Below are positions 40,854 to 49,796 of a stretch of DNA of 64,000 bases, in pieces. The translations under genes and the position numbers were made by a program. Within the stretch, counting starts at the first letter, position 1. Every line of letters begins with the position of its first letter. The notes below the pieces were generated by a model, which was not told where the DNA came from, did not search any database, and worked only from the letters and a program-made list of their open reading frames with translations. This stretch comes from Streptomyces sp. GQFP (GTDB lineage: Bacteria; Actinomycetota; Actinomycetes; Streptomycetales; Streptomycetaceae): the NCBI RefSeq assembly GCF_021545335.1, contig NZ_CP089312.1, forward strand, positions 4,898,001-4,962,000. Reading direction: 5' to 3'.

Positions 40854-41225
40854 ATGTTCGAGACGATCCAATGGCGGTGTCACGTACACGCGAACGATCG
40901 CCGCAGCGCCGAGCGGGTGGTCGGGCGTCTCGTGGCTCGGTTGGATCGTCCGCTTGAGATCGAGAACTACGAGCGGTACTGCAAGTTTCCCGAGCTGGCC
41001 GTGTTGCGGCTGGTCTCCCCGCTCCGGTGTCCCGCCCCAGAGCATGCGCTGATGACCGTCCTTGAGTGTGCGTGGAAGATCGCGACGCCATGGAGCCTCA
41101 GCAGTCAAGGGTCAAGCACCCACCACGAGTTCGAGGGCATCGCCGCTGCCAACATCGGCGCCCGCTTCAGCGTCCCGGGCATCGAATGGATGGAGTTCCG
41201 CGTCACCGATCGGCCCGTCACCTGA
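40854..41225 (+). CDS. small hypothetical protein, probably leaderless
   Basis: 123 residues from ATG 40854. No ribosome site precedes it; instead a -10-like TATGGT lies 6 bases before the ATG, the usual spacing of leaderless Streptomyces transcripts. Sequence: ETIQWRCHVHANDRRSAERV, then YCKFPELAVLRLVSPLRC, ALMTVLECAWKIATPWSLS and a VPGIEWMEFRV end. It is globular and soluble with three Cys. No family recognised. Confidence 0.65.
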   Translation: MFETIQWRCHVHANDRRSAERVVGRLVARLDRPLEIENYERYCKFPELAVLRLVSPLRCPAPEHALMTVLECAWKIATPWSLSSQGSSTHHEFEGIAAANIGARFSVPGIEWMEFRVTDRPVT

Positions 41226-41279
41226 TCGGCCCTGACGAAGGCGCAACCAGCCAACAGGCAGGTGCCCGACCAACCCATG

Positions 41280-41333
41280 GTTACTAACATCGAGGTTACT
41301 AACATTGATGTTAGTAACCTCGATGTTAGTAAC
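41280..41333. repeat. 54-bp perfect palindrome of four GTTACTAACAT units
   Basis: Two 26-bp arms around a TG centre. Each arm is GTTACTAACAT-CGAG-GTTACTAACAT, so the site has two direct and two inverted copies of an 11-bp AT-rich motif. It lies in the gap after the 123-residue gene and 420 bp before the RTX-like gene. It looks like a multi-dimer operator or a cruciform-forming site. Confidence 0.95.
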
Positions 41334-41755
41334 GCCACGGCGCCGGGCGCTCGATGCGTGAATCCGGGCACCCCCAGGTCACCGACCAGAAGGTGCCCGA
41401 GGCAGGGCACCCGTCCCTACCTCCCGAACACCACACTGGTTCGACGTATCGGAGTCGCCGATGATCCGGTCGTTCGTGCCGGTGGCGCTGCGGCACAACT
41501 CGTTGTCACGGAAAACCGACGTGCCGCCGTCGAGGTTGAAGTGGCGCTCGGTGTTGTCGATGCTCAGCCTCGTACGGAAGCGGGCCTCAGCGGAGGGGGA
41601 TACCCGCCCCGCCTGCCCGAACGCTTGGCCGTCCGCTTGGGCAGGTCACCACAACCCAAGCCGTCCCCCGGCCGTCTCACATGGCGTCACCGAACTCTGA
41701 AACACCACAAGGCCCAAAGGCCCCAAGTGCCCATGTGACCCCGGAGGTTACGTTC
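41334..41755. other. 422-bp stretch without a convincing gene
   Basis: A plus-strand frame runs from before the palindrome to 41738, but its codon use and composition are not protein-like and it lacks a ribosome site. A GGAGG lies only before the RTX-like gene. The promoter of that gene should be here. Confidence 0.45.
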
Positions 41756-42631
41756 ATGTCCTCATCCCCCACCGGCCGTCGGACGCCTCGCGTCGCATCG
41801 GCATCGGCACTGGCCCTGACGCTGGCCCTCGGCGCCGGACTCGCGGCCGTCCCGCTCGCGCTGGCCGGTACGGCCGGTGCCGCGACGCCGTCCGCGAAGG
41901 CCGAAGTCAGCTTCAACGACCGCGAGTTGAGCTACACGGCCGCCGCCGGCCAGACCAACAAGCTGACCGTCACCGAGGCCTACGCCGACGCCACGGACCA
42001 CACGAACATCACCTTCGCGATCGACGACGTCGTCCCGGTCAGCGTCGGGCGTGGATGCAGCTACCCCGACTCCGCCGACCAAACGAAGGTCCTGTGCACG
42101 GTCGTCACCGTGGACAGCCAGAGCCCGTACAACATCCTGTCGATGAACCTCGGTGACGGCAACGACGTGCTCGACTTCACCAACAAGACCGACCAGGCCT
42201 ACTACGGCAACTGGATCGCCCTGGGCGCCGGCAAGGACAAGCTGACCGACCGGGGCAGCGTCGACGCCAACTTCGTCGAGGGCGGGGCCGGCGACGACAC
42301 CATCACTGCGGGCCCGGCGTCGTTCGTGCGCGGCGGTGACGGCAACGACACCATCACCACCACCGGCGACATCGCGGAGGGCGGCGCGGGCAACGACGTG
42401 ATCCGGGGCGGCGCCGGGGACCAGGACCTGAGCGGCAACAACGGCAACGACACGCTCTACGGCGGGACCGGCGGCGACCACATGTACGGCGGCGCGGGCA
42501 ACGACGTCATGTGGGGCAACAGCGGCATCGACCAGATGTGGGGCAACAACGGCAACGACAAGCTGTACGGCGGCCCCGCCAAGGACATCCTCTCGGGCGG
42601 CACCGGCAAGAACGTCGTACGTCAGGACTGA
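41756..42631 (+). CDS. secreted RTX-like calcium-binding protein
   Basis: 291 residues from ATG 41756, with GGAGG 8 bases upstream. A signal peptide (ASALALTLALGAGLAAVPLA, cleavage near TAGAA) precedes a beta-sandwich-like region, then about nine glycine/aspartate nonapeptides of the GGxGxD type at 150-285 (GGAGDDTI, GGDGNDTI, GNNGNDTLYGG, GGAGNDVMWGN). These fold into calcium-bound parallel beta rolls. The protein ends directly after the repeats, without enzyme or secretion domain, so a structural or binding role outside the cell is likely. A terminator follows. Confidence 0.88.
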   Translation: MSSSPTGRRTPRVASASALALTLALGAGLAAVPLALAGTAGAATPSAKAEVSFNDRELSYTAAAGQTNKLTVTEAYADATDHTNITFAIDDVVPVSVGRGCSYPDSADQTKVLCTVVTVDSQSPYNILSMNLGDGNDVLDFTNKTDQAYYGNWIALGAGKDKLTDRGSVDANFVEGGAGDDTITAGPASFVRGGDGNDTITTTGDIAEGGAGNDVIRGGAGDQDLSGNNGNDTLYGGTGGDHMYGGAGNDVMWGNSGIDQMWGNNGNDKLYGGPAKDILSGGTGKNVVRQD

Positions 42632-42649
42632 CGGTCAGCGGCAACAGCC

Positions 42650-42681
42650 AGAGGCCCCGGAGTTCCGTCTCCGGGGCCTCT
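42650..42681 (+). terminator. terminator after the RTX-like gene
   Basis: Perfect 13-bp stem AGAGGCCCCGGAG / CTCCGGGGCCTCT with loop TTCCGT, 18 bp after the stop. Confidence 0.9.
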
Positions 42682-42720
42682 CTGGTGTTCGGGCCGGCCG
42701 ATCACTACGTACCGGGGGGA

Positions 42721-42936
42721 TCAAGCGGCTGCCACGGCCAGGCGGTGGAAGGCCTGAGTGGTGTGAGGGTGGGCGATCTCGTCAAGGAGGTGTCGCCAGT
42801 CCGCGTCCATGTTCGTGCTCATGTTCATCTTCATATTCGTGCCCATGTTCATGTCCGCGACGGTGACGGCGGTCACGGCCGGGTGTGCCTGGTCCCAGGC
42901 CGTGAGCAGCGGGGTGAGGTCGGTCTCGGTAGGCAT
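42721..42936 (-). CDS. small Met-rich protein
   Basis: 71 residues from ATG 42936, with AAAGGA 7 bases upstream. The flanks are ordinary (DLTPLLTAWDQAHPAVTAVT; DWRHLLDEIAHPHTTQAFHR), but residues about 28-44 read ADMNMGTNMKMNMSTNMDAD, six Met in a short-period repeat at the DNA level. Met-rich runs can bind Cu(I). It follows the lysyl oxidase-like (probable copper) gene on the same strand, across a terminator. Its own role is unknown. Confidence 0.6.
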   Translation of the reverse strand: MPTETDLTPLLTAWDQAHPAVTAVTVADMNMGTNMKMNMSTNMDADWRHLLDEIAHPHTTQAFHRLAVAAA

Positions 42937-43038
42937 CCCTGGTTCCTTTCGCGGGGCTTCGGTTCGTTGGGTTCAACAATGCCGTTGCCCGGGCGGCCCA
43001 ACCATGGAGCGACCCACCCGATCGGGGGTGTAGCTGGC

Positions 43039-43076
43039 CGCACCCCCGAGGGGCTGTTCTCCCCCTCGGAGGTGCG
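43039..43076 (-). terminator. terminator between lysyl oxidase-like gene and Met-rich gene
   Basis: Stem CGCACC-CCGAGGGG / CCCCTCGG-GGTGCG with one mismatch and a TGTTCT-containing loop, 24 bp after the lysyl oxidase-like stop. Confidence 0.75.
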
Positions 43077-43099
43077 ACACACGCCAGGAACGGGTTTGG

Positions 43100-44827
43100 T
43101 TACTTGACGTCGATCAGGTCGTGCGGCGGTACCGTCACCGTCCGGGCGCCCTCCGTGCCGCCGAGGATCACCTTGCGCAGGGCGACGTTGTTGTTGAGGT
43201 CGGTCTCCTGGAGGCGCTTCTCCGGGTTGGCGATGACCTGGATGTAGTACGTGCCGTTCGGCAGGCCCGTGACGTCGAAGGACTGGCCGGGGCGGTACTG
43301 GGTGTACGTGTCGCCGGAGCCGACGTCCAGGACCTCACGTACCGAGAGGGAGTTCTTCTCGCCGCACGCCGTCGACAGATCCGTGTTGTACGGGTGCCAG
43401 TTGGCGTTCTTCACCGTGTAGTCGATCGCGTCGGTGTTGGCCAGGCAGAACGCCTCCTTGCCGCTGCGCACCTCCTTGGTCTGGTCGGCGCTCAGCAGGC
43501 GGTAGCTCGCGAAGTCCGTGAAGTGCCAGTGCTCGTGGCCGACCCGGGGGTCCCACTCCATGGTGCCGGTGGGCGTGTAGCCGACCTGCTTGCCGTTCGC
43601 GTCGTAGAAGTACTGGTAGGCGTCCATCAGGTCCTTGCCCTGCTGACGGAAACCGTCCACCACCAGGGGCGCGGGGCCCGCGTTCCAGACGTTCGCGCTG
43701 AACGCCAGGTAGTCCTTTCCGGCTACGTCCCCGTCCTCACCGTCCGTGATGGCGATGTCCCACGCCGGCAGTGAACGCAGGTCGGGCTTGGGCACGTTGG
43801 CCGGTACGCCCGCCCTGCCCGTGGGCCGCTTCGCGGCGGCCTTCAGCGCGGGCGCGACGCGCGAACCGTCGGTGTGGCCCGGACCGTCGCCCAGGTGGTG
43901 TGCCGTACCCCGGTCGACGAGGGCGTTGGGGAAGGCCGGGATGGTGGGCGCGTCCGCGCCGCGCGGGCCGTAGTGGTGCGACGACGCGAGCGGGGCCCCA
44001 TGGGTCCCGTGGGTCCCATGACTGTCATGGCCCCCTCCGTGGTGGGCGGAGGAACGGGCGGTCAGGCCGGCTCCGCCGCCGCCTTCGCCTTCGCCGTCCT
44101 CGCTCTCGGGCAGTACCGACACCTTGATGGTCGGCTGGTCATCGGGCATGCCGAACAGGTCGCGGTACGCCTTCCCGACCGACACCTTGGCCGTGTAATC
44201 GCCCACCGGCAGATCCACCGGCTTGTCGTAGTCGATCGAACTGGCGTTGGCGGCCCAGCCCTTCTCCACGCCCCACACCCCGCCCAGCGTGAACGGGTTG
44301 CTGGAGCAGCTCTCCGGGAAGTGCGAGGTCGCCGGGGCGTCCGGGCGGATACGTCCGGAGGCGTTGTTCGGACAGAACGTGCCCTTGTTCTTCGCGACCT
44401 CCTCCCCGGCCGCGTTCCGGAACGACACCTCCAGGAAGCCCGGCAGGCCCTCGAAGTCCTTCACCATGCCGGCGGGCAGCCGCTTCGCCTGCACCTTGCC
44501 GCCCTTGCGGATGATCTGCTGGGCGACCACCGGGTCCTTGTACGACTTCCGGGTCACCTTGAACTCCAGCGGTACGTCGTCCACCGTGACGTACGTGCCG
44601 AGGTCGAGGTAGACGCCGGGTTCCCCCTGCCAGCGCTGGGCCGTCACGGAGTCCGTCGCGGCCACGAGTCTGAGCTTCGGCTTGGTGGGCGCGGCGCTCG
44701 AAGCGGCCCCGGCACCGGGCGCCGCTCCGGCCACCGACACGACGACGGCCAGCGCGGCCCCCGCCGCCAGCGCCGAGTGCTTCATCCGTTTGCTGGTCTT
44801 GGTACTGCTGTCCTGCTGAGTGGTCAT
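43100..44827 (-). CDS. secreted lysyl oxidase-like protein
   Basis: 575 residues from ATG 44827. A signal peptide (KHSALAAGAALAVVVSVAG) is followed by an N-terminal beta domain, a His/Gly-rich linker at about 255-290 (SSAHHGGGHDSHGTHGTHGA) and a C-terminal domain of the lysyl oxidase family: LPAWDIAITDGEDGDVAGKD, the copper motif GHEHWHF, AFCLANTDAIDYTVKNANWH, and YYIQVIANPEKRLQETDLNN. Eukaryotic lysyl oxidases cross-link matrix proteins with copper and a lysine-tyrosyl quinone; bacterial homologues are poorly studied. Whether the quinone-forming Lys/Tyr pair is present I cannot say. The His linker could hold metal. Sigma/anti-sigma fusion upstream may regulate it. Confidence 0.82.
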   Translation of the reverse strand: MTTQQDSSTKTSKRMKHSALAAGAALAVVVSVAGAAPGAGAASSAAPTKPKLRLVAATDSVTAQRWQGEPGVYLDLGTYVTVDDVPLEFKVTRKSYKDPVVAQQIIRKGGKVQAKRLPAGMVKDFEGLPGFLEVSFRNAAGEEVAKNKGTFCPNNASGRIRPDAPATSHFPESCSSNPFTLGGVWGVEKGWAANASSIDYDKPVDLPVGDYTAKVSVGKAYRDLFGMPDDQPTIKVSVLPESEDGEGEGGGGAGLTARSSAHHGGGHDSHGTHGTHGAPLASSHHYGPRGADAPTIPAFPNALVDRGTAHHLGDGPGHTDGSRVAPALKAAAKRPTGRAGVPANVPKPDLRSLPAWDIAITDGEDGDVAGKDYLAFSANVWNAGPAPLVVDGFRQQGKDLMDAYQYFYDANGKQVGYTPTGTMEWDPRVGHEHWHFTDFASYRLLSADQTKEVRSGKEAFCLANTDAIDYTVKNANWHPYNTDLSTACGEKNSLSVREVLDVGSGDTYTQYRPGQSFDVTGLPNGTYYIQVIANPEKRLQETDLNNNVALRKVILGGTEGARTVTVPPHDLIDVK

Positions 44828-45022
44828 CGGTTCCTCGTCTGTCTGCCGGTGCCATGGTCAAGTGGCACCGGGCTGGACACAGCCCACGACCGGCCGACCT
44901 ACGTACGGACGCACCCCACGCGCCCAGGCCATGTCTGTGAGCAACCTGTGAGACAGAAGAAGCGCTGCCCAGGTTGCCTGGCGAGGAAAACTTCAACCGA
45001 ATGCGGCTCCCCGACCGTCCGG

Positions 45023-46714
45023 TCAGCAGGCCCCGGGGTCAGGAACCGGGGTCTCCTCAACAGGGGCGGGATCCACGGGAGTTGGAGTGACCGGGTCCGG
45101 GACCGGAACCTCCGGAGTCTCAGGGGTCTCGGGGGTCTCGGTGACCGGCGGCTCCGGCGTCTCCACCACCGGGGGCTCCTCCACCGGCGTCTCCTCAACG
45201 GGCGTCTCCACCACCGGAGTTTCCGGGCTCTCCGGAGTCTCCGGCGGCACATACACCGGAACATCCGGAGTCTCAGGCGTCCCAGGCTCCTCGCTCACCG
45301 GCGGCGCCGGCTCCTCGACCGGAGGTTCCGGCACCGAAGGCTTCGGCTTGAGCTCGGGCTCAGGCTCGGGTTCCGCAACAGGAGGATCCGGCACGGGCTC
45401 AACCGGCGCGCTGGGCTCACTCGGAGCACTGGGAGTACTGGGAGTACTGGGAGTACTGGGCTCACTCGGAGTCGTAGAAGCACTGGGCGTATCAACACCG
45501 CTGTCGCTACCGCTCCCCCCAGTCACCGTGACCACCGAAGCGACCGGTACCCGTACCCGTACCCGCACCGCCTCGCGTACCGCCTCCCACACCCCCTCCG
45601 GAACCGCCGCAGCCCCCCTCTCCGAGGCCGGCACGGTAGCCGGAGTCGCCTTCAACGGCACAGGCACTGTCGCCGGTACCTCCGCCACCGGTGCCGGGGA
45701 CAAGGGCTTGTCCGCCAGCGGGACCCGGGACGGTTCCTGCAGCTGGACCTGCGGGGAGGTCAGCGCGAGGGTGACCGCGACGGCCGCTGCCGCCGCCCCC
45801 GCGCTCACCGCGATCGCCTTCGGCATCTTCGAACCGCCGGCCACGACATGACGTACCGCGTGCAGCACCCCACCGCCCTGACCGGCCACGGCGCCCAGCG
45901 CGGTCGACGCGCCGACGGAGCCCGCCGCGAACGACAGCAGGTACTTCCCCGTACCGCCCACCACGAGCACCAGCAGGGCCGGGCCGACGAGCGCGGGCAG
46001 CCGGTCGTTCGTGCGCATCAGCAAAGCGAGGCGGTGGCGGCAGTCGTCGCAGGTGTCCGCGTGGGCGAGGAGCTGATCGGACTGGCGGCGGGTCGCGGTG
46101 CCGCGTACGTACGCGGGCATGCGGACCCAGTACGGCTCGCAGGCCGTGCTGTTGGGGACGCCGGGCTGCTCGCGCAGGAAGGCCTGGCGCATGCCCTCGC
46201 GGGCCCGGTGGAGGAGTACCGCGGTGGCGCCCTCCTTGATGCCGGTGCCGATCTGGGGGCCGATCGCCGCCAGGGGCTGGCCCTCCGCCTCCGCGAGCCA
46301 CAGCGCCTTGACCCAGCGGTCGGGGAGTTGGCCCAGCACCCGTACCAACAGGTCGACCGAGGAGACCTGTTCGGCGGGGTCGTCGACGTGACGCCCCTGG
46401 GACACGACCCGTTCCGACCGCTCCAGCCGCTCCGGCCCGTCCTGCGGATCCTGCGGGGTCTCGCGCGCCGAGTTGCTGCCCACGGTGGCCGCCAGGTGCC
46501 GGACCGTCGTCATCAGGTACGCGGGCACGTTGTCGATCTCGTGCCCTGCCGACAGGCGTCGCCACACACGGAAGTGCGCCTCGGCGACCAGGTCTTCCGC
46601 GGCCCAGCTGCTCTTGGTGAGCGAACGCGCATATGCAACGAGACGCGGCTGCTGCTCCTCGTAGATACGGGCGTACGCGTCGGTCGCGGTGGCGGTGGCG
46701 GTGTTGTCAATCAT
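45023..46714 (-). CDS. ECF sigma factor fused to zinc anti-sigma domain, membrane helices and a Pro-rich tail
   Basis: 563 residues from ATG 46714. Residues 1-185 are an ECF sigma factor (region 2 YARSLTKSSWAAEDLVAEAH; region 4 LGQLPDRWVKALWLAEAEGQ, then GIKEGATAVLLHRAREGMRQ). Residues about 215-240 hold a zf-HC2-like motif LLAHADTCDDCRHRL, typical of anti-sigma factors. Two hydrophobic segments (about 245-262 and 305-325) come next, then about 235 residues of Pro/Glu/Thr/Val-rich repeats (PETPEVPVPDPVTPTPVDPA style) ending in a lone Cys. Such fusions are known among actinobacterial ECF groups. The tail may span the wall. A lysyl oxidase-like gene follows. Confidence 0.85.
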   Translation of the reverse strand: MIDNTATATATDAYARIYEEQQPRLVAYARSLTKSSWAAEDLVAEAHFRVWRRLSAGHEIDNVPAYLMTTVRHLAATVGSNSARETPQDPQDGPERLERSERVVSQGRHVDDPAEQVSSVDLLVRVLGQLPDRWVKALWLAEAEGQPLAAIGPQIGTGIKEGATAVLLHRAREGMRQAFLREQPGVPNSTACEPYWVRMPAYVRGTATRRQSDQLLAHADTCDDCRHRLALLMRTNDRLPALVGPALLVLVVGGTGKYLLSFAAGSVGASTALGAVAGQGGGVLHAVRHVVAGGSKMPKAIAVSAGAAAAAVAVTLALTSPQVQLQEPSRVPLADKPLSPAPVAEVPATVPVPLKATPATVPASERGAAAVPEGVWEAVREAVRVRVRVPVASVVTVTGGSGSDSGVDTPSASTTPSEPSTPSTPSTPSAPSEPSAPVEPVPDPPVAEPEPEPELKPKPSVPEPPVEEPAPPVSEEPGTPETPDVPVYVPPETPESPETPVVETPVEETPVEEPPVVETPEPPVTETPETPETPEVPVPDPVTPTPVDPAPVEETPVPDPGAC

Positions 46715-46871
46715 GAGCAGGAACGCTCCAGTTACCTGCGGACGGGTATTGGGGATGAGTTTGTAAGGCTAGATGGCAAAAATCTCAAGTAATTACAGGA
46801 AGTGACACACGTCACATGCAGTGACTCCCGTAACGGCGTAATGCCGGAGCCCTCCCCGGAGTCGAGGGGGC

Positions 46872-47285
46872 ATGTACAGAACCTTGGAACACTCCGCCCG
46901 CGCCCGCCTGATCACTCCCGGCTACCAGGAGCTCCCCCTCACCGTCACCCTGCGCTACGACTCCGCGGACCCGCTCGCCGTCAACATCGACTTCCCCGTC
47001 GATGTCTCGGTCGACGGGGAAGCCGTGACCTGGACCTTCTCCCGGTCCCTCCTGGGCGAGGGACTCGAGCACCCGGCCGGGATAGGCGAGGTCCACCTGT
47101 GGCCCTGCGGCCCGACCCGCACGGTCGTGGAACTCCACTCGCCGTACGGACTGGCCGTGGTCCGCTTCCGTACGGCACAGCTCCAGCGCTTCCTGCACCG
47201 CTCGTACGCCGTTGTCGCACCCGGCGCGGAGGACCTGGCGGCGGAGGTCGAACGCGGACTCGCCCTGCTGCTCGGCGGGGTCTGA
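46872..47285 (+). CDS. SsgA-like sporulation/cell-division protein (SALP)
   Basis: 137 residues, standard length for the family. Markers are LPLTVTLRYDSADPLAVNID, VTWTFSRSLLGEGL, GIGEVHLWPCGPTRTVVELH and a C-terminal FLHRSYAVVAPGAE. SsgA-like proteins are confined to sporulating actinomycetes and control septation and peptidoglycan processes during sporulation; SsgA/SsgB recruit FtsZ. Which paralogue this is cannot be told. The gene is divergent from the sigma fusion and precedes a two-component system by 87 bp. Confidence 0.92.
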   Translation: MYRTLEHSARARLITPGYQELPLTVTLRYDSADPLAVNIDFPVDVSVDGEAVTWTFSRSLLGEGLEHPAGIGEVHLWPCGPTRTVVELHSPYGLAVVRFRTAQLQRFLHRSYAVVAPGAEDLAAEVERGLALLLGGV

Positions 47286-47372
47286 GAAACCCCACACCCA
47301 CACCCACATCCACCTCGACCCGGCTCAGCCCGCACACAGCCTGCTCACAGCCCGCTCAGGAATGCTCGGCAC

Positions 47373-48113
47373 ATGTCTGGCACGACTGACACCCCCAAGG
47401 CAGTGGCCCCCGAAGGCGCCGTACGTGTGCTGATCGTCGACGACGAGCCGGAGCTGACCGAGTTGCTGTCCGTGGCCGTGGCCGGAGCCGGCTGGCAGCC
47501 GTTTCTCGCGGCGGACGGGCACAGTGCGCTGCGGATCGCGCGCGGCTGCGCCCCGCATGCCGTCGTGCTGGACGGGATGCTGCCCGACGTGGACGGGCTC
47601 CAGGTGCTGCGCAGCCTGCGACAGGAGCACGCCGGACTGCCCGTGCTCATGCTCACCGCCCGGGACGCCCTCGAACACCGCATCGACGGTCTGACGGCGG
47701 GCGCGGACGACTACGTCACCAAGCCCTTCTCCCTCGAAGAGGTCATGCTGCGGCTGCGCGGACTGCTGCGCCGGAGCGGCGCGGAGGAGGCGGCCGAGGA
47801 CGAGTCCGTACGGGTGCTCGGCGATCTCGTACTGGGCGAGAAGACGCGTGAGGTGCAGCGCGGCGGGGTTCAGATCCCGCTCACCGCCAAGGAGTTCGAC
47901 CTGCTCCGCTTCCTGATGGAACATCCGCGTCAGGTGCTCAGCAAGGCCCAGCTCCTCGACCACGTCTGGAACAGTTCCTTCGACGGCGAGGGCAATCTCG
48001 TCGAGGTCTACATCTACGGTCTGCGCGCGAAGCTCGACAAGGGCCGGGCGCCGATGATCCACACGGTGCGCGGGGCCGGGTACACCATCAGGGCTCCGGA
48101 GAACGGCGGTTGA
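47373..48113 (+). CDS. OmpR-family response regulator
   Basis: 246 residues. Receiver domain: Asp23/Asp24 acidic pair, phosphoacceptor Asp67 in VVLDGMLPDVDG, Lys117 in DDYVTKPF. The C-terminal winged helix (150-240) includes TAKEFDLLRFLMEHPRQVLS and VYIYGLRAKLD with VRGAGYTI. The stop overlaps the kinase start (TTGA), so the pair is cotranscribed. It controls unknown targets, possibly the DUF3500 gene downstream. Confidence 0.95.
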   Translation: MSGTTDTPKAVAPEGAVRVLIVDDEPELTELLSVAVAGAGWQPFLAADGHSALRIARGCAPHAVVLDGMLPDVDGLQVLRSLRQEHAGLPVLMLTARDALEHRIDGLTAGADDYVTKPFSLEEVMLRLRGLLRRSGAEEAAEDESVRVLGDLVLGEKTREVQRGGVQIPLTAKEFDLLRFLMEHPRQVLSKAQLLDHVWNSSFDGEGNLVEVYIYGLRAKLDKGRAPMIHTVRGAGYTIRAPENGG

Positions 48114-49594
48114 GTGTCGTGCGAGTACGGCGGCAACGGTCGCTGCGGACCGGGCTCGTGCTGTTCATCTCCGGCACGCTGGTCGTCGTCTGCACGGTGA
48201 TGGCGCTCGCCACGGTCCTCGTCCAACGCGCCTATCTGCTGGGCGACCTGGACCAGCGCGTCACCGACGCGGCCAATCGCAGCCAGGGCGGACTGCAGCG
48301 CCGGACGGGCGGCGCGACCGACCTGGGCTTCCTCAACGAGCGCGGCCAGCCCGCCGGTACGCTCGCCGCCCGTTTCGCCGGCGGGGACACGGACGGCGGG
48401 GTGATCGCGGCCGAGGTCGTCACCGCCGACGGACGCCAGCGCACTCTCACCACCGCCCAGCGGGCCGCCCTCGACGGCATCACGGCGGACGGAACCCTGC
48501 ACACCCGGACGATCCCGGGCCTCGGCACCTACCGCGTCACGGCCATCGGCGGCGACGGCGTGCCCGTGCTCGCGGGGCTGCCCATGGGCGACGTACAGAA
48601 CACGATCAACCGGCTGGTGGTGGTCGAGGCGGCCATCGCCGTCGTCAGTCTCGGGGTGGCGGGGTGTGTTTCGACGGTGGTCATACGGCGCCGGCTGCGG
48701 CCCCTGGACCGGGTCGCCGCCACGGCGGTCGAGGTCTCGCGGGTGCCCCTTGACCGGGGCGAGGTGGCCGCGCTGACCCGGGTGCCCGCGTACGACACCG
48801 ACCCCGGGACCGAGCCCGGGCAGGTCGGCGCGGCCCTCAACCGCATGATCGACCACGTCGAGTCGTCGCTCGCGGAACGGCAGCGCGGCGAGGTGCGGAT
48901 GCGGCGCTTCCTGGCCGACGCCAGCCATGAACTCCGTACCCCGCTCGCGTCGATCGCCGGGTACGCCGAGCTGATGAGCGGCGACGAGAAGGTGCGGGGT
49001 CTTGAGCCGGACCTGGCCTGGCGGCGGGTGTCGGCGCAGTCGGCGCGGATGACCGGGCTGGTGGAGGACCTGCTGCTGCTCGCCCGGCTGGACGAGGGGC
49101 GGCCGTTGCGGTCGGCGCCCGTGAACCTGGCGACGCTGGTCGCCGAGGCGGTGTGGGACGCGCGGGCGGCGGGCGCCGACCACGACTGGCAGTTGGCGCT
49201 GCGGCTCGACGGCCCGGCGGCCCCCGCGACGGTCGTGGGCGACGCGGCACGGCTCCACCAGGTGGTGGCCAACCTGCTGGCCAACGCACGCGTGCACACG
49301 CCCGCCGGCACGAAGGTCACGGTCGTCGTGGAGGCCACCGCCACCGACCGGGTGATCCGGGTCCGCGACGACGGCCCCGGCATCCCGCCCGCCCTCCTCC
49401 CGACGGTCTTCGAACGCTTCACCCGCGCCGACGCGTCCCGCTCCCGCGCAGGCCACGACCGCGACGGCGGCTCGGGCCTCGGGCTGGCCATCGCGACGGC
49501 GATCACCCGGGCGCACGGCGGCCGGATCGACGTACAGAGCGAACCGGGCCGTACGGAGTTCACGGTGACACTGCCGGCCGAGGGCAACGTCTGA
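48110..49594 (+). CDS. sensor histidine kinase
   Basis: 494 residues from TTG 48110 (a GTG three codons later is an alternative). Two membrane helices (about 14-38 and 165-190, VVVEAAIAVVSLGVAGCVST) flank an extracytoplasmic domain of about 125 residues. HAMP-like linker, H box SHELRTPLASIAGY with phosphorylated His273, N box NLLANARVH, G boxes VRDDGPGIPP and GGSGLGLAIATAI. The partner is the overlapping response regulator. The signal is unknown. Confidence 0.94.
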   Translation: MSVVRVRRQRSLRTGLVLFISGTLVVVCTVMALATVLVQRAYLLGDLDQRVTDAANRSQGGLQRRTGGATDLGFLNERGQPAGTLAARFAGGDTDGGVIAAEVVTADGRQRTLTTAQRAALDGITADGTLHTRTIPGLGTYRVTAIGGDGVPVLAGLPMGDVQNTINRLVVVEAAIAVVSLGVAGCVSTVVIRRRLRPLDRVAATAVEVSRVPLDRGEVAALTRVPAYDTDPGTEPGQVGAALNRMIDHVESSLAERQRGEVRMRRFLADASHELRTPLASIAGYAELMSGDEKVRGLEPDLAWRRVSAQSARMTGLVEDLLLLARLDEGRPLRSAPVNLATLVAEAVWDARAAGADHDWQLALRLDGPAAPATVVGDAARLHQVVANLLANARVHTPAGTKVTVVVEATATDRVIRVRDDGPGIPPALLPTVFERFTRADASRSRAGHDRDGGSGLGLAIATAITRAHGGRIDVQSEPGRTEFTVTLPAEGNV

Positions 49595-49796
49595 GCCTCC
49601 TCCCCCTCAGGTTGCGCAAACGCTAAGGGTGTCCACAGAAAGCCAGTTCGGAGCCGGTGCGTACGACGCCCAGCACACCTTTTCCGGCCCGCCCGCGGGG
49701 TCCGCTTCAGCCCTGCCTCAGTTGGCTGGACCAGGGTTGTCGACGTGCGGCCGGCCGGTCATCGGGGACGCGGCCACGACGAAGGGAACCAGTGCG

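Noticed and set aside
40244..40855. A 203-codon minus-strand frame over the zinc-ribbon region
   Set aside because: No ribosome site and Arg-rich composition; the plus strand holds Cys-pair motifs and coupled starts.
41262..41738. A plus-strand frame running through the 54-bp palindrome (VTNIEVTNIDVSNLDVSN)
   Set aside because: The repeat peptide is a direct consequence of the palindrome, the rest is Arg/Pro/Gly rich, and there is no ribosome site.
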